A stretch of 64,000 nucleotides of DNA, taken from positions 1 to 64,000 of the forward strand of contig NZ_JAAABI010000006.1 of assembly GCF_009903685.1 (NCBI RefSeq), read 5' to 3'. Positions within the stretch are counted from its first letter, which is position 1. The number at the start of each line of letters is the position of its first letter. Shown here piece after piece: positions 9,257-17,937 of the stretch. The DNA comes from Flagellimonas ochracea (GTDB lineage: Bacteria; Bacteroidota; Bacteroidia; Flavobacteriales; Flavobacteriaceae). A program made the translations under genes and the position numbers. A model generated the notes under the pieces. It did no database searches. It was not told the origin of the DNA and saw nothing but the letters and a program-made list of their open reading frames with translations.

Positions 9257-9967
9257 CTAAGTAATCAAATTGCCTTCATCGTCCCATTTGGCAACAATGT
9301 TACGCTTACTTTGGTCGATACATTTCGCCAACCATTCTTCCTCATAGGCCACTCCGTGCTGTTTGAGCACATCTTCAGGTACACCATCCCACACATTGGG
9401 CATATTGCCTTTGTACCCCAATTCTTCGATTCCGATTTTTGAGGTGTAGAAACCAGTCAAGGTCAAATTTCGGAGCAAGGAAAAGAAATTTACCGCAGCA
9501 GGCCTTTCTTCTTCAGGGATATCAGGATCATAATAAGCTATTTCGTCTAGTATTTCATGCTGCTTTTCCTGTTCCAAAGAAATGAATTCAGCTCCAAATC
9601 GTGCATTGCATTGATGATCTAACCACATGAGTCCTCCTCTCAAATTGACCTGCATTTCTGGAATATCCTTTACCATAAATTCAATGAAGTTGGGAACTTC
9701 GGCATCCATTGCGCTTTTGTATTCTTCACTTCCGGGCAATATACAATCACATAAAATGGCCAAGGTGGCCATCTCATGAATATTGAAAAACTGTTCTTTT
9801 TGGAGTTCTGCGTCCAATTCTCTTTCCTCAGGCGTTCTTCCATAGAAAACCTCCGCCTGCTCTACCACCTGCTCCATCTGCTCATCCCCGGGTTTGCATC
9901 CGTGCAAGGCCAAACCACCAGCCACCGAACCCAAAACCAAGGATTTTATACTTTTTCTTCTATCCAT
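9257..9967 (-). CDS. Gluconate 2-dehydrogenase subunit 3-family protein
   Basis: This 236-residue protein has an N-terminal MDRRKSIKSLVLGS leader: two arginines followed by a hydrophobic stretch, like a Tat signal, and then LHGC, a possible lipobox. The rest matches the small-subunit family of membrane-associated flavin dehydrogenases, with FFNIHEMATLAILCDCILPG (near residues 60-80) as the usual entry to the domain. In such complexes this subunit is needed for export or maturation of the GMC flavoprotein, which here has no signal peptide of its own and would be carried along. The gene begins only 3 bp after the GMC stop, so the two are translationally close and surely form one complex. Confidence 0.85.
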   Translation of the reverse strand: MDRRKSIKSLVLGSVAGGLALHGCKPGDEQMEQVVEQAEVFYGRTPEERELDAELQKEQFFNIHEMATLAILCDCILPGSEEYKSAMDAEVPNFIEFMVKDIPEMQVNLRGGLMWLDHQCNARFGAEFISLEQEKQHEILDEIAYYDPDIPEEERPAAVNFFSLLRNLTLTGFYTSKIGIEELGYKGNMPNVWDGVPEDVLKQHGVAYEEEWLAKCIDQSKRNIVAKWDDEGNLIT

Positions 9968-9970
9968 TTT

Positions 9971-11692
9971 CTATAGATTTTGTTTTTTCAGTTGGTCTAC
10001 GATATAGTCAGAGGCCCTCCATGATAGTGCCAAAATGGTCCAGGTACAGTTTTTGTCAGCCTGTGAAACAAAGGGGCCGGCATCCACCACAAATACATTG
10101 TCCACATCGTGTAGTTGTTGAAATTTGTTGGTGACCGAAGTTTTCGGGTCATCTCCCATTCGGGTTGTTCCCACTTCATGTATGATTCTTCCCGGATTCT
10201 GCAATCCATAGTCCTGATCCCTGCCGGGCATATCACCCAAAGGGGTTCCTCCCATGTTTTGAATGATTTCAGCAAAGGTTTCCTGCATATGTTTGGCCTG
10301 GTTTCTTTCCAAATCGGACCATTTATAATGAAACCGAAGCACTGGTATTCCCCATTGATCGACTGTTGATGGGTCTATCTCGCAGTAATTCTCCTTTCGG
10401 GCAATCGATTCTCCCCTACCACTCAATCCCACCAAGGCTCCGTAGTATTTTTTAACATCACTCCGGAGGACATCGCCGTATCCACCCACTTTGGTGCCAA
10501 AAAACTTGTTGAATTCGTTCACATTGAATCCAAAACCGTAGTTCGGCATACCCATTCCTCCCCAAATTTCAATATGGTATCCCCTAGGGAAATTCAACTT
10601 GGAATTATCACCCCACCATGGAGAATACACATGCATTCCTCCAACCCCATCTTCGTTATAGGACACCTTGCGATTCATGAGGTCAGGAATAAATCCAACG
10701 CGGTCTCCACCTGTTGAGTCGTGCAGGTATTTTCCAACATGGTCACTACTGTTGCCCAATCCATTGGGGTGTTGTGAACTTTTGGAGTTCAACAGTATTC
10801 TTGCCGAACTACAGGCAGATGCACCCAATACCACCACCCTTCCCTTTAGTTTGTATTCCTTTCGGTCTTCCTTGTTGATGTAGGAAACACCCGTGGCCCT
10901 GCCTTCATTATCTGTAGTGACCTCTCGTACCACACAGTTGACAAACAAATCCACTTGTCCTCCACTCTTCTGGGCGGGAAATATTAAACAGGTGCCTGCT
11001 GAGAAATCGGCATACACCTGACAGGCCCTGCTACATTGTCCACAGTAAAAACAAACACCCCTTTCCTTATTTATACGCTTGGTCAACATGGACATTCGGG
11101 ATGGATAGACCGGGATTTTGCTTTTTCTGGCACCGCGTATGTAGAATAATTCATGCAAACGGGGTTTCGGAGGAGGTAAAAAGAATCCGTCAGGGTCATT
11201 CGGCAACCCTTCGTTTGTGCCAAAAACGCCAATAAGTTTGTCTACCTTGTCGTAGTAGGGTTTCACATCCTCATAACCTATGGGCCAGTTTTCCCCATAA
11301 CCATCAACATTTTTATGCTTAAAATCTTTTGGGCCAAAGCGCAATGAGATTCGTCCCCAGTGATTTGTTCTTCCACCAAGCATATGAGACCTGTACCAAT
11401 CAAACTTGGTCCCGTCTTTATGCGTATAGGGTTCTCCCTCAATTTCCCATCCGCCATAGGCGGCATCAAAGTCACCAAACGGGCGAACAGTGGGGGCTCC
11501 TCTTCTTGGACTTTCCCAAGGCCACTTTAACTGAGTTTGATGTTTTGGGTCTGCAGGATCAAAAAAGGGGCCTGCCTCTACAACGGCCACGCTTAGGCCA
11601 GCATCGGCCAAAACCTTAGTGGCCATACCTCCACCGGCTCCAGAACCTACAACAATTGCATCATAAACTTTAGCGTTTTCTATTATCTGCAT
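9971..11692 (-). CDS. GMC-family flavin dehydrogenase with four-cysteine cluster motif
   Basis: The 573-residue protein carries an N-terminal FAD-binding Rossmann motif (VVGSGAGGGMATK, residues 14-26), a C-terminal GMC domain (GTTRMGDD and NCTWTILALSWRAS) and no signal peptide. Residues 214-224 read CFYCGQCSRAC, a C-x2-C-x2-C-x3-C pattern that looks like an iron-sulfur cluster site. Such a cluster is known in bacterial FAD glucose dehydrogenases and glucoside 3-dehydrogenases, where it relays electrons from FAD. Together with the subunit 3-like partner, this suggests a periplasmic sugar or glycoside 3-dehydrogenase giving 3-keto sugars. The substrate is inferred. No cytochrome subunit gene is adjacent, so the electron acceptor is unknown. 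Confidence 0.88.
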   Translation of the reverse strand: MQIIENAKVYDAIVVGSGAGGGMATKVLADAGLSVAVVEAGPFFDPADPKHQTQLKWPWESPRRGAPTVRPFGDFDAAYGGWEIEGEPYTHKDGTKFDWYRSHMLGGRTNHWGRISLRFGPKDFKHKNVDGYGENWPIGYEDVKPYYDKVDKLIGVFGTNEGLPNDPDGFFLPPPKPRLHELFYIRGARKSKIPVYPSRMSMLTKRINKERGVCFYCGQCSRACQVYADFSAGTCLIFPAQKSGGQVDLFVNCVVREVTTDNEGRATGVSYINKEDRKEYKLKGRVVVLGASACSSARILLNSKSSQHPNGLGNSSDHVGKYLHDSTGGDRVGFIPDLMNRKVSYNEDGVGGMHVYSPWWGDNSKLNFPRGYHIEIWGGMGMPNYGFGFNVNEFNKFFGTKVGGYGDVLRSDVKKYYGALVGLSGRGESIARKENYCEIDPSTVDQWGIPVLRFHYKWSDLERNQAKHMQETFAEIIQNMGGTPLGDMPGRDQDYGLQNPGRIIHEVGTTRMGDDPKTSVTNKFQQLHDVDNVFVVDAGPFVSQADKNCTWTILALSWRASDYIVDQLKKQNL

Positions 11693-11872
11693 GGAAGATA
11701 TGTGTCCGTATTCAAAAAAATGATTCTTCCCATTAATTCAGATGTGTAAACTGCATACTCCAGACAATTATCTAATTTATCGGGGAAAAGCATCTTTTTA
11801 AAGGTATGGAAATTCTGCAAAACAGAAGTTGGATATCTTAACACTGCTACAAGAATAGAGCAAGAGAAAAGA

Positions 11873-12490
11873 CTATTGTTGGTTTCTTTCCAGCTTGAAA
11901 GAATCTAAGGTTGCCTGTTGTTGTTTCAGCCGTGCTTTCAGTTGTTGGTTTTCATCAAGATATTGCAACTGTAATTGCTCCATTTTGCGTTCAAAATCAT
12001 CTAAGGGAACATATTCTGGTTCCAAAAAAGTTGCCTTGAAAATACTAACGATGGTAAACAAAAAACTAATCCCGATGGCTACAATCAAAGTGATGAGCAG
12101 GTTCTTTTCTCGTTTCAAGCCTGCTGAGTTCTTTTTTAGCAGCTGTTTTTCATCTTTGGAAAGTTTACGATCATTGGATAACTGGTCTAAAAAAGTATCC
12201 CATTTTTCCTCTTCTTTTACGTACATTTCCATGAATCCGCCTTCATTCAAAAAACCTTGGGTGTACGAAGTGGATGCGAGCATGAATATTTCCTGCCCAT
12301 TTCCACTCATAATGTCCAAAAGTTCCGAATCGTATTCCTGAATTTCCTTAACGAGTTTTTCCACAAATTGAAGGTCATAATTGGGCCTTAAAAACTCGTC
12401 ATACAGTGTTTGTATTTCAAAATAATCCTTGCGCTCCAACGCATATTCTAAAAAACGATCTTTCAGTTCGGCTTTAAAGAATTCGCTCAT
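11873..12490 (-). CDS. Single-pass membrane protein with C-terminal coiled coil, unknown
   Basis: 205 residues. The first 125 are charged and probably helical. A hydrophobic segment follows near residues 130-155 (NLLITLIVAIGISFLFTIV), and the last 45 residues are a Glu/Gln/Lys-rich heptad-like region suggesting a coiled coil. The N-terminal part is likely cytoplasmic, because there is no signal peptide. I do not recognise the family. It stands alone between the GMC operon and clpS, all on the minus strand with gaps over 140 bp. Confidence 0.6.
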   Translation of the reverse strand: MSEFFKAELKDRFLEYALERKDYFEIQTLYDEFLRPNYDLQFVEKLVKEIQEYDSELLDIMSGNGQEIFMLASTSYTQGFLNEGGFMEMYVKEEEKWDTFLDQLSNDRKLSKDEKQLLKKNSAGLKREKNLLITLIVAIGISFLFTIVSIFKATFLEPEYVPLDDFERKMEQLQLQYLDENQQLKARLKQQQATLDSFKLERNQQ

Positions 12491-12636
12491 TACCGGAGAA
12501 AAGATTAGAAGTTAGATGTTGTTCCTTGCAATTGCCACAAAGTTATTTGAAATGTTTTAAGACAGGAGCATGTAACGAAGAAGAATTTATGATATAGATG
12601 TGGGAAAGCTATGTTTTTTTGAAGAAACTCAAAAAA

Positions 12637-12912
12637 TCATATGATTTCAGCGCTTAAACCTGCTTGCAGTAATTTGGAGCATCGGGGTTTTAAATAGGAA
12701 TATTCTCCTGTTTTCACCGTGCATTTTCCATTGTAATGCACAATTAGGGAGCACTGCTCCGCTTGTTCGGGTGTGTGGTCGCAAACATCGATCAAGGTGG
12801 AGATAACATGATCGAAAGTATTCACATCATCATTAAACAACACAATTTCGTTTTGCTTAACCGTTTCTTCTTCCAAAAGAAGTTCTTCCAGGCCTTTTTC
12901 CTTGATTCCCAT
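12637..12912 (-). CDS. clpS: ATP-dependent Clp protease adaptor ClpS
   Basis: The 91-residue protein shows the ClpS core: VLFNDDVNTFDHVI (near residues 24-37) followed by the small helical domain ending in HYNGKCTVKTGEY. ClpS delivers N-degron substrates to ClpAP-type proteases in the cytoplasm; the NDD segment forms part of the pocket for the substrate's N-terminal residue. It lies 19 bp downstream of prmA and is probably the last gene of the operon that starts with the DUF1599 gene. Length is normal for the family. Confidence 0.93.
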   Translation of the reverse strand: MGIKEKGLEELLLEEETVKQNEIVLFNDDVNTFDHVISTLIDVCDHTPEQAEQCSLIVHYNGKCTVKTGEYSYLKPRCSKLLQAGLSAEII

Positions 12913-12931
12913 AGTTCTGGAGTTTACTTTT

Positions 12932-13759
12932 CTAATTTACATATTTTGCGGAAACCCAATTATTCTTTTCCAACTTTTTTTCAAATTCCAAACCACGGTC
13001 CGCACATTTTGAGGAAATAGCATTTAAATCCTCCAAATAAAATCCACTTAAAAAAAGTATTCCTCCAGTATTTAGGCATTCGGCATAAGCAGGAATATCT
13101 TCAAGCAAGGTATTTCGGTTGATGTTTGCCAAAATTACGTCATACTTTTTACCGCATAACAGACTTTTGTCCCCCTGAAACACTTGAATATCCTCGCAAT
13201 CATTTCTTTCCACATTCTCTTTGGCGTTTAAATAACACCATTCATCCACATCAATGGCATCCACGGACACAGCTCCTTTCATTTTGGCTAGAATGGCCAA
13301 TACACCAGTGCCACAGCCCATATCCAACACTGCTTTACCTACAAAGTCGGTATCCAATATATGTTGTAGCATCATGTGGGTGGTTTCATGGTGACCCGTG
13401 CCAAAGCTCATTTTGGGTTCAATGACAATGTCATATTCCACCTGTTCGGGAGGATGAAAAGGTGCTCTGACCATACACTTTTCCCCAACTTTTATGGGTT
13501 GAAAGTTCTTCTCCCATTCGGCATTCCAATTTTGCTGCTGGATTTTTTTATGGGACCAATCAATTTTAAAGTTCGGATGGTACAAAGCGGAAACATCTTT
13601 TAAAATAGATGCTTTCCAATCGGTTTCTTGAATGTAGGCCAGAAGTCCGGTTTCGGTTTCCACAAAACTCTCAAAACCAACTTCGCCCAATTCAGCAATT
13701 AAAATATCAGTTGCTGGCTGAATGGGTTTTATTGTAAAACTGTACTCTAAGTAAATCAA
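12932..13759 (-). CDS. prmA: Ribosomal protein L11 methyltransferase
   Basis: The 275-residue protein has the PrmA layout: an N-terminal substrate-recognition part, then a Rossmann-fold SAM-binding domain with MSFGTGHHETT and DMGCGTGVLAILA near residues 125-155. It trimethylates lysines and the N-terminus of ribosomal protein L11. The only start that preserves the conserved N-terminal beginning (IYLEYSFTI) is a TTG, 11 bp after the tpiA stop. I kept it because no suitable ATG exists. It is part of the tpiA-prmA-clpS run. Confidence 0.93.
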   Translation of the reverse strand: MIYLEYSFTIKPIQPATDILIAELGEVGFESFVETETGLLAYIQETDWKASILKDVSALYHPNFKIDWSHKKIQQQNWNAEWEKNFQPIKVGEKCMVRAPFHPPEQVEYDIVIEPKMSFGTGHHETTHMMLQHILDTDFVGKAVLDMGCGTGVLAILAKMKGAVSVDAIDVDEWCYLNAKENVERNDCEDIQVFQGDKSLLCGKKYDVILANINRNTLLEDIPAYAECLNTGGILFLSGFYLEDLNAISSKCADRGLEFEKKLEKNNWVSAKYVN

Positions 13760-13770
13760 ACCAAAAACGG

Positions 13771-14520
13771 TTAAATAGCTTTTATAATAGCTACAAAATC
13801 ATCCGCTTTAAGCGATGCGCCACCAATGAGGCCACCGTCCACATCTGGCTTGGAAAAAATATCGGAGGCGTTGTTGGGCTTTACACTTCCACCATAGAGA
13901 ATGGAAACGGCATCAGCAACTGAATCATTGTATTTTTTGGCAATGGTATTGCGGATAAATGCATGCATTTCCTGTGCTTGCTCTGGACTCGCAGTCTCTC
14001 CAGTACCGATGGCCCAAACGGGCTCATAGGCCAATACAATATGTTTCCAGGCCTGTGCGTCCAAATGGAAAAGTCCGTTTTTCAACTGATTTTCCACCAC
14101 TGAAAAGTGGTTTCCAGATTTGCGTTCTTCGAGCTCTTCCCCAAAACAGAAAATTACCTTCATATGTTTATCGACCGCCGTTTTCACTTTTTTGGCCAAA
14201 AGTTCATCCGTCTCCCCAAAATAAGCACGTCTTTCCGAATGCCCCAAAATGACCGTGTCCACCCCAATATTCAATAGCATATCTGCAGAGATTTCCCCCG
14301 TATAGGCTCCATTTTCTGCAAAATGCATGTTTTGGGCCGCTACTTCGATGGTAGAGGATTCCAGAGCCCTCGTTGAGACTTCTAGATTAACAAAGGTTGG
14401 TGCCACGATGACCTGTGCATCCGTATCGGGCAATTTTGCCGAAAGTTCAGCAAGCAATGTCTCGGTTTCATCGCGGTTATTGTTCATTTTCCAGTTTCCG
14501 GCAACTATTTTCGTTCTCAT
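13771..14520 (-). CDS. tpiA: Triosephosphate isomerase
   Basis: A complete 249-residue TIM barrel interconverting dihydroxyacetone phosphate and glyceraldehyde 3-phosphate in glycolysis. Catalytic signatures are all present: NWKMN near residue 10 (Lys), GHSERR near 95 (His), YEPVWAIGTG near 165 (Glu) and the phosphate-binding YGGSV and GGASL loops near the C-terminus. It sits between the DoxX-like gene (24 bp upstream) and prmA (11 bp downstream) in a minus-strand operon. Confidence 0.97.
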   Translation of the reverse strand: MRTKIVAGNWKMNNNRDETETLLAELSAKLPDTDAQVIVAPTFVNLEVSTRALESSTIEVAAQNMHFAENGAYTGEISADMLLNIGVDTVILGHSERRAYFGETDELLAKKVKTAVDKHMKVIFCFGEELEERKSGNHFSVVENQLKNGLFHLDAQAWKHIVLAYEPVWAIGTGETASPEQAQEMHAFIRNTIAKKYNDSVADAVSILYGGSVKPNNASDIFSKPDVDGGLIGGASLKADDFVAIIKAI

Positions 14521-14544
14521 AGTGGTAGTGTTCTTATGTATCTA

Positions 14545-15639
14545 TTAAAATTTCAATTGGTCGAGGTCATTGTAGTGCACTTTTTGGCGAATGGTCCCTC
14601 GTTCTAAAACCAAGATGGCGGGATTGGAACGTACAATCGTCTTCAATGTGGTTTCATCCGTGAAGTAAAAATCAAATTCCAATCCATAGTTATTTATAAA
14701 AGTCTCCTTTAGTTCATCACTTGATGCGGACATGCCAATCACGGTATACCCTTTTTCGATGGCTTCTGATGTTACCTGTTCCACCTGATTAAAAACATCT
14801 TGATTGCTTTTGAAAAGGTCGTAGGCAACGACCATCACCAATTTATCTTCGTTCAAAAGTTCATTGGCATAATCTTGTCCCTCTTTTTCAATGGTAAAGT
14901 CGTGAATGGGGGGCTCGTATCCTTTTTGGATTTCGGTAGTTTCCACATCAATAAATTCTCCATCCACTGATGGATATTCTCCATTGGTAACCACAATCTT
15001 GTCCTTTCCTTCAACCTTAAACCTCCAGGCATATTCATAAATGGCCTGGGGTGCATCTTCAGGAACACTCATGCCCTCTTGTATGTTTGCCCCAATTTTA
15101 TATGGTCTAAAATCTACTGTTGGCAAATGGTTCAACACATGATTGGCGAAAAGGCCACACAACAACACTGCAATACCCCCTAAAATCCAGTTGGTCTTGG
15201 CCTTGAACAGGGGCGTAATAAACTTTCTGCCATAAAAAAGCACAAGAATCAAAATCAGTAGCACTACGTCTTTGGTAAACGATTCCCAAGGAGTGAGCTT
15301 TATGGCATCCCCAAAACACCCACAATCCGTCACCTTATTGAAATAGGCCGAATAAAAGGTGAGAAATGTAAAGAAGATAATCATGAGTAGAAGGCTCCAC
15401 ACGGTAAATTTGGGCTTGAAACCAATCAACAGCAAAATGCCCAAAATCACCTCAATAATGACAACGAAAATGGATATTCCCAAAGCCAGAGGCATCAAAA
15501 AAGGTAAATCAAGCACTCCTTGGCTAAAATATTCTTCCAGTTTAAAGGAAAAACCAACAGGGTCGTTCAATTTGATGAGGCCACTGATAATAAACAAGGC
15601 CCCAACCACTATTCTTGAAATCCAAACCACGTATCTCAT
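14545..15639 (-). CDS. BT_3928-type membrane protein: DoxX fused to thioredoxin-like domain
   Basis: 364 residues. Residues 1-165 hold about five hydrophobic segments with the DoxX opening RIVVGALFIISGLIKLNDP, and the long C-terminal part (residues 180-364) looks extracytoplasmic and ends in a thioredoxin-like fold (PAILVLERGTIRQKVHYNDL) lacking a CxxC pair. This layout matches the widespread Bacteroidota family first numbered BT_3928. A role in redox or quinone-linked membrane chemistry is suggested by DoxX relatives, but none is proven. Its start overlaps the DUF1599 stop by 4 bp, showing translational coupling in the operon leading to tpiA. Confidence 0.85.
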   Translation of the reverse strand: MRYVVWISRIVVGALFIISGLIKLNDPVGFSFKLEEYFSQGVLDLPFLMPLALGISIFVVIIEVILGILLLIGFKPKFTVWSLLLMIIFFTFLTFYSAYFNKVTDCGCFGDAIKLTPWESFTKDVVLLILILVLFYGRKFITPLFKAKTNWILGGIAVLLCGLFANHVLNHLPTVDFRPYKIGANIQEGMSVPEDAPQAIYEYAWRFKVEGKDKIVVTNGEYPSVDGEFIDVETTEIQKGYEPPIHDFTIEKEGQDYANELLNEDKLVMVVAYDLFKSNQDVFNQVEQVTSEAIEKGYTVIGMSASSDELKETFINNYGLEFDFYFTDETTLKTIVRSNPAILVLERGTIRQKVHYNDLDQLKF

Positions 15640-16178
15640 GCTTGTTCGCTTAAATGAATCATTGCAAAAACGGCATAGTTGACAATATCCTGATAGTTTG
15701 CATCTATACCTTCGCTCACCAAAGTTTCCCCCGCATTATCCTCTATCTGTTTTACGCGCAACAATTTTTGAAGAATTAAATCGGTCAGGGAGCTAACACG
15801 TATATCACGCCAGGCCTCACCGTAGTCATGGTTTTTGTCCTCCATCAATTTTTTGGTTTTGGCCACTTCTTCATCATAAAGGGCAACAGCTTCTTTGGCA
15901 CTTAAATCGGGCTGTTCCACCACTCCCTTTTTTAGTTGGATAAGTGCCATGATGGCGTAATTGATAATCCCAATAAACTCAGATTGTTCCCCTTCATCCA
16001 CTTTCCTGACCTCATTTTGCTGCAGGCTCCTAATCCGTTGGGCCTTGATGAATATTTGGTCGGTGAGGGAGGGTAATCTTAAAATGCGCCAAGCGGTTCC
16101 ATAATCTTGGGCCTTCTTCAAGAACAATTCCCTACAGGTGTGGATCACGGCATCATATTGTTGGGAGGTATGCTGCAT
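15636..16178 (-). CDS. DUF1599 protein with internal duplication
   Basis: A soluble 180-residue protein made of two similar halves, each carrying the pattern DYG-x-AWR-x2-R-x2-SLTD (near residues 22-37 and 118-133). This matches DUF1599, a Bacteroidota family related in pattern to nucleotide-modifying or phage-lysate-like small proteins; the biochemical function is unknown to me. It is the first gene of the run continuing to clpS and has a perfect TATCTTTG -7 box about 60 bp upstream. It is divergent from folP. Confidence 0.85.
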   Translation of the reverse strand: MQHTSQQYDAVIHTCRELFLKKAQDYGTAWRILRLPSLTDQIFIKAQRIRSLQQNEVRKVDEGEQSEFIGIINYAIMALIQLKKGVVEQPDLSAKEAVALYDEEVAKTKKLMEDKNHDYGEAWRDIRVSSLTDLILQKLLRVKQIEDNAGETLVSEGIDANYQDIVNYAVFAMIHLSEQA

Positions 16179-16237
16179 GTATTCTTACTAATTTGCGTAA
16201 ATTTCGTCAAAATGTGGGTGCCTAAAAAGCACTTTGC

Positions 16238-16245
16238 CAAAGATA
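16238..16245 (-). promoter_or_regulatory. -7 promoter element for the DUF1599-tpiA-prmA-clpS run
   Basis: Minus-strand TATCTTTG matches the Bacteroidota TAnnTTTG consensus exactly, about 60 bp before the DUF1599 start. No clean TTG was found at the usual -33 spacing. Confidence 0.45.
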
Positions 16246-16273
16246 AACAAACACAACAAAGCAGGTATTTTTT

Positions 16274-17107
16274 ATGACCTTAAACTGCAAAGGAGCGCTG
16301 ATAGACCTAAGCAGCCCTAAAGTAATGGGCATTCTTAACCTTACCCCTGATTCATTTTACGATGGTGGAAAATATAAGAACAGGGATGCCATATTATCCC
16401 GAACGGAACAGATGTTGGAAGATGGTGCTACCTTTATTGATATGGGCGCCTACAGTTCCCGTCCGGGTGCCGAACACGTCTCCGAAGATGTGGAAATGAA
16501 ACGGATGCTGCCCATTTTGGAACTAATCTTGAAAAACTTTCCAGATACCTTGGTCTCCATCGATACATTTCGAAGCAAAATGGCTGAGGCCTGTTTGGAA
16601 CGTGGTGCGGCCATGATCAACGATATTTCAGCAGGAAATCTGGACCCAAAAATGTTCCAGATTATTGCCCAAAATCAAGTTCCGTATGTAATGATGCATC
16701 TGAAAGGCACTCCCCAGTCCATGCAGAAGGAAGCTCAATATGATGATTTGATAAAGGATTTATTGTTCTATTTTTCCCAAAAAGTGCTCGAGGCTACATC
16801 AAAAAAAATAAATGATATTATTATTGACCCAGGTTTTGGATTTGCCAAGACAACTTCACAAAACTATACCCTGTTGAACCATTTGGACCTGTTCCATAGT
16901 TTGGGATGTCCCATTTTGATTGGTTTAAGCAGAAAGTCGATGATTTATAAAATTCTGGAATCCTCCCCCAAGGAAGCGCTCAATGGAACTACATGCCTGC
17001 ACACAATCGCCTTGTTAAAAGGAGCGAACATTTTACGCGTGCATGATGTAAAAGAGGCCATGGAATGCATTGCACTTGTGGAGGCTTTGAAGGCAAATGC
17101 CCTTTAA
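16274..17107 (+). CDS. folP: Dihydropteroate synthase
   Basis: The 277-residue TIM-barrel enzyme condenses p-aminobenzoate with hydroxymethyl-dihydropterin diphosphate in folate synthesis, the target of sulfonamides. Visible signatures: GILNLTPDSFYDGG (residues 19-32), SIDTFRS, NDISAGN, MMHLKGTPQSMQ, IDPGFGFAKT and GLSRKSM. Length and motif order are normal. It is divergently arranged from the DUF1599 gene and is followed by cdaA on the same strand. Confidence 0.97.
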   Translation: MTLNCKGALIDLSSPKVMGILNLTPDSFYDGGKYKNRDAILSRTEQMLEDGATFIDMGAYSSRPGAEHVSEDVEMKRMLPILELILKNFPDTLVSIDTFRSKMAEACLERGAAMINDISAGNLDPKMFQIIAQNQVPYVMMHLKGTPQSMQKEAQYDDLIKDLLFYFSQKVLEATSKKINDIIIDPGFGFAKTTSQNYTLLNHLDLFHSLGCPILIGLSRKSMIYKILESSPKEALNGTTCLHTIALLKGANILRVHDVKEAMECIALVEALKANAL

Positions 17108-17151
17108 TTTTTTGTTCTGCTATTTTTGCTAATTTTACAAAAACACCGCGG

Positions 17152-17937
17152 TTGGATTTTCTAAATTTTCTCGAATTCAAGATCACAGATGTAATTGACA
17201 TTGTTCTCGTGGCCGCACTCCTCTATTATATCTACAAACTGGTCAAGGGAACCGTGGCCATCAACATTTTTATTGGCATCGTAATTGTTTGGGCGCTTTG
17301 GAAACTTACCGAACTTATACAAATGAAAATGATAAGTAGTATGGTCGGTGGGTTCATGAACATTGGCTTGATTGCACTAATCATTGTTTTTCAACAGGAA
17401 ATCAGAAAGTTTTTGCTGATGGTCGGTTCCACGAATTTTGCCTCTAAACGAAATTTTATTCGGCATTTCAAGTTTTTAAAGCAAGAGGGCATGCCCACGG
17501 ATATGAATGTAGAAGCGGTTGTAGGTGCCTGTGAGCGAATGGGGGTGACCAAAACTGGTGCCCTTATCGTAATGGAGAGAACCAATTCCCTGGATTTTAT
17601 CAAATCTACCGGTGATTCCATGAACATTGAGATTACACAGCCCATTTTGGAGAGTATTTTCTTCAAGAACAGCCCATTGCATGATGGTGCCGCTATCATT
17701 CAAGATAATTACATCACTGCGACAAGGGTCATATTGCCTGTTTCAAATGACCGAAGCATTCCTCTTCGGTTTGGCCTAAGACACCGTGCCGCAGTGGGCA
17801 TCAGTGAAAAAACCGATGCGCTTTGTTTGGTGGTCAGTGAGGAAACCGGCGCAATCACTTACATTAAGAACGGAGATTTTGTTCCTTTTAAGAGTACTGA
17901 CGAACTAATCGCCATGATCAAAAAAGATTTGGAATAA
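17152..17937 (+). CDS. cdaA: Diadenylate cyclase CdaA
   Basis: Makes cyclic di-AMP from two ATP at the membrane. Three N-terminal hydrophobic segments cover about residues 8-80; the catalytic DisA_N domain follows, with the DGA motif (LHDGAAII) near 180 and the RHR motif (FGLRHRAAVG) near 210. I chose the TTG start at the first base, giving 261 residues beginning at the conserved DFLNFLEFKITD. An upstream ATG at 17065 would overlap folP by 43 bp and add a Cys-rich stretch unlike the family. It overlaps the next gene by one base (TAATG). Confidence 0.9.
   Translation: MDFLNFLEFKITDVIDIVLVAALLYYIYKLVKGTVAINIFIGIVIVWALWKLTELIQMKMISSMVGGFMNIGLIALIIVFQQEIRKFLLMVGSTNFASKRNFIRHFKFLKQEGMPTDMNVEAVVGACERMGVTKTGALIVMERTNSLDFIKSTGDSMNIEITQPILESIFFKNSPLHDGAAIIQDNYITATRVILPVSNDRSIPLRFGLRHRAAVGISEKTDALCLVVSEETGAITYIKNGDFVPFKSTDELIAMIKKDLE

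Noticed and set aside
17065-17151. Upstream ATG for cdaA overlapping folP
   Set aside because: It adds a Cys-rich leader unlike the family and overlaps folP by 43 bp; the TTG start keeps the conserved opening.
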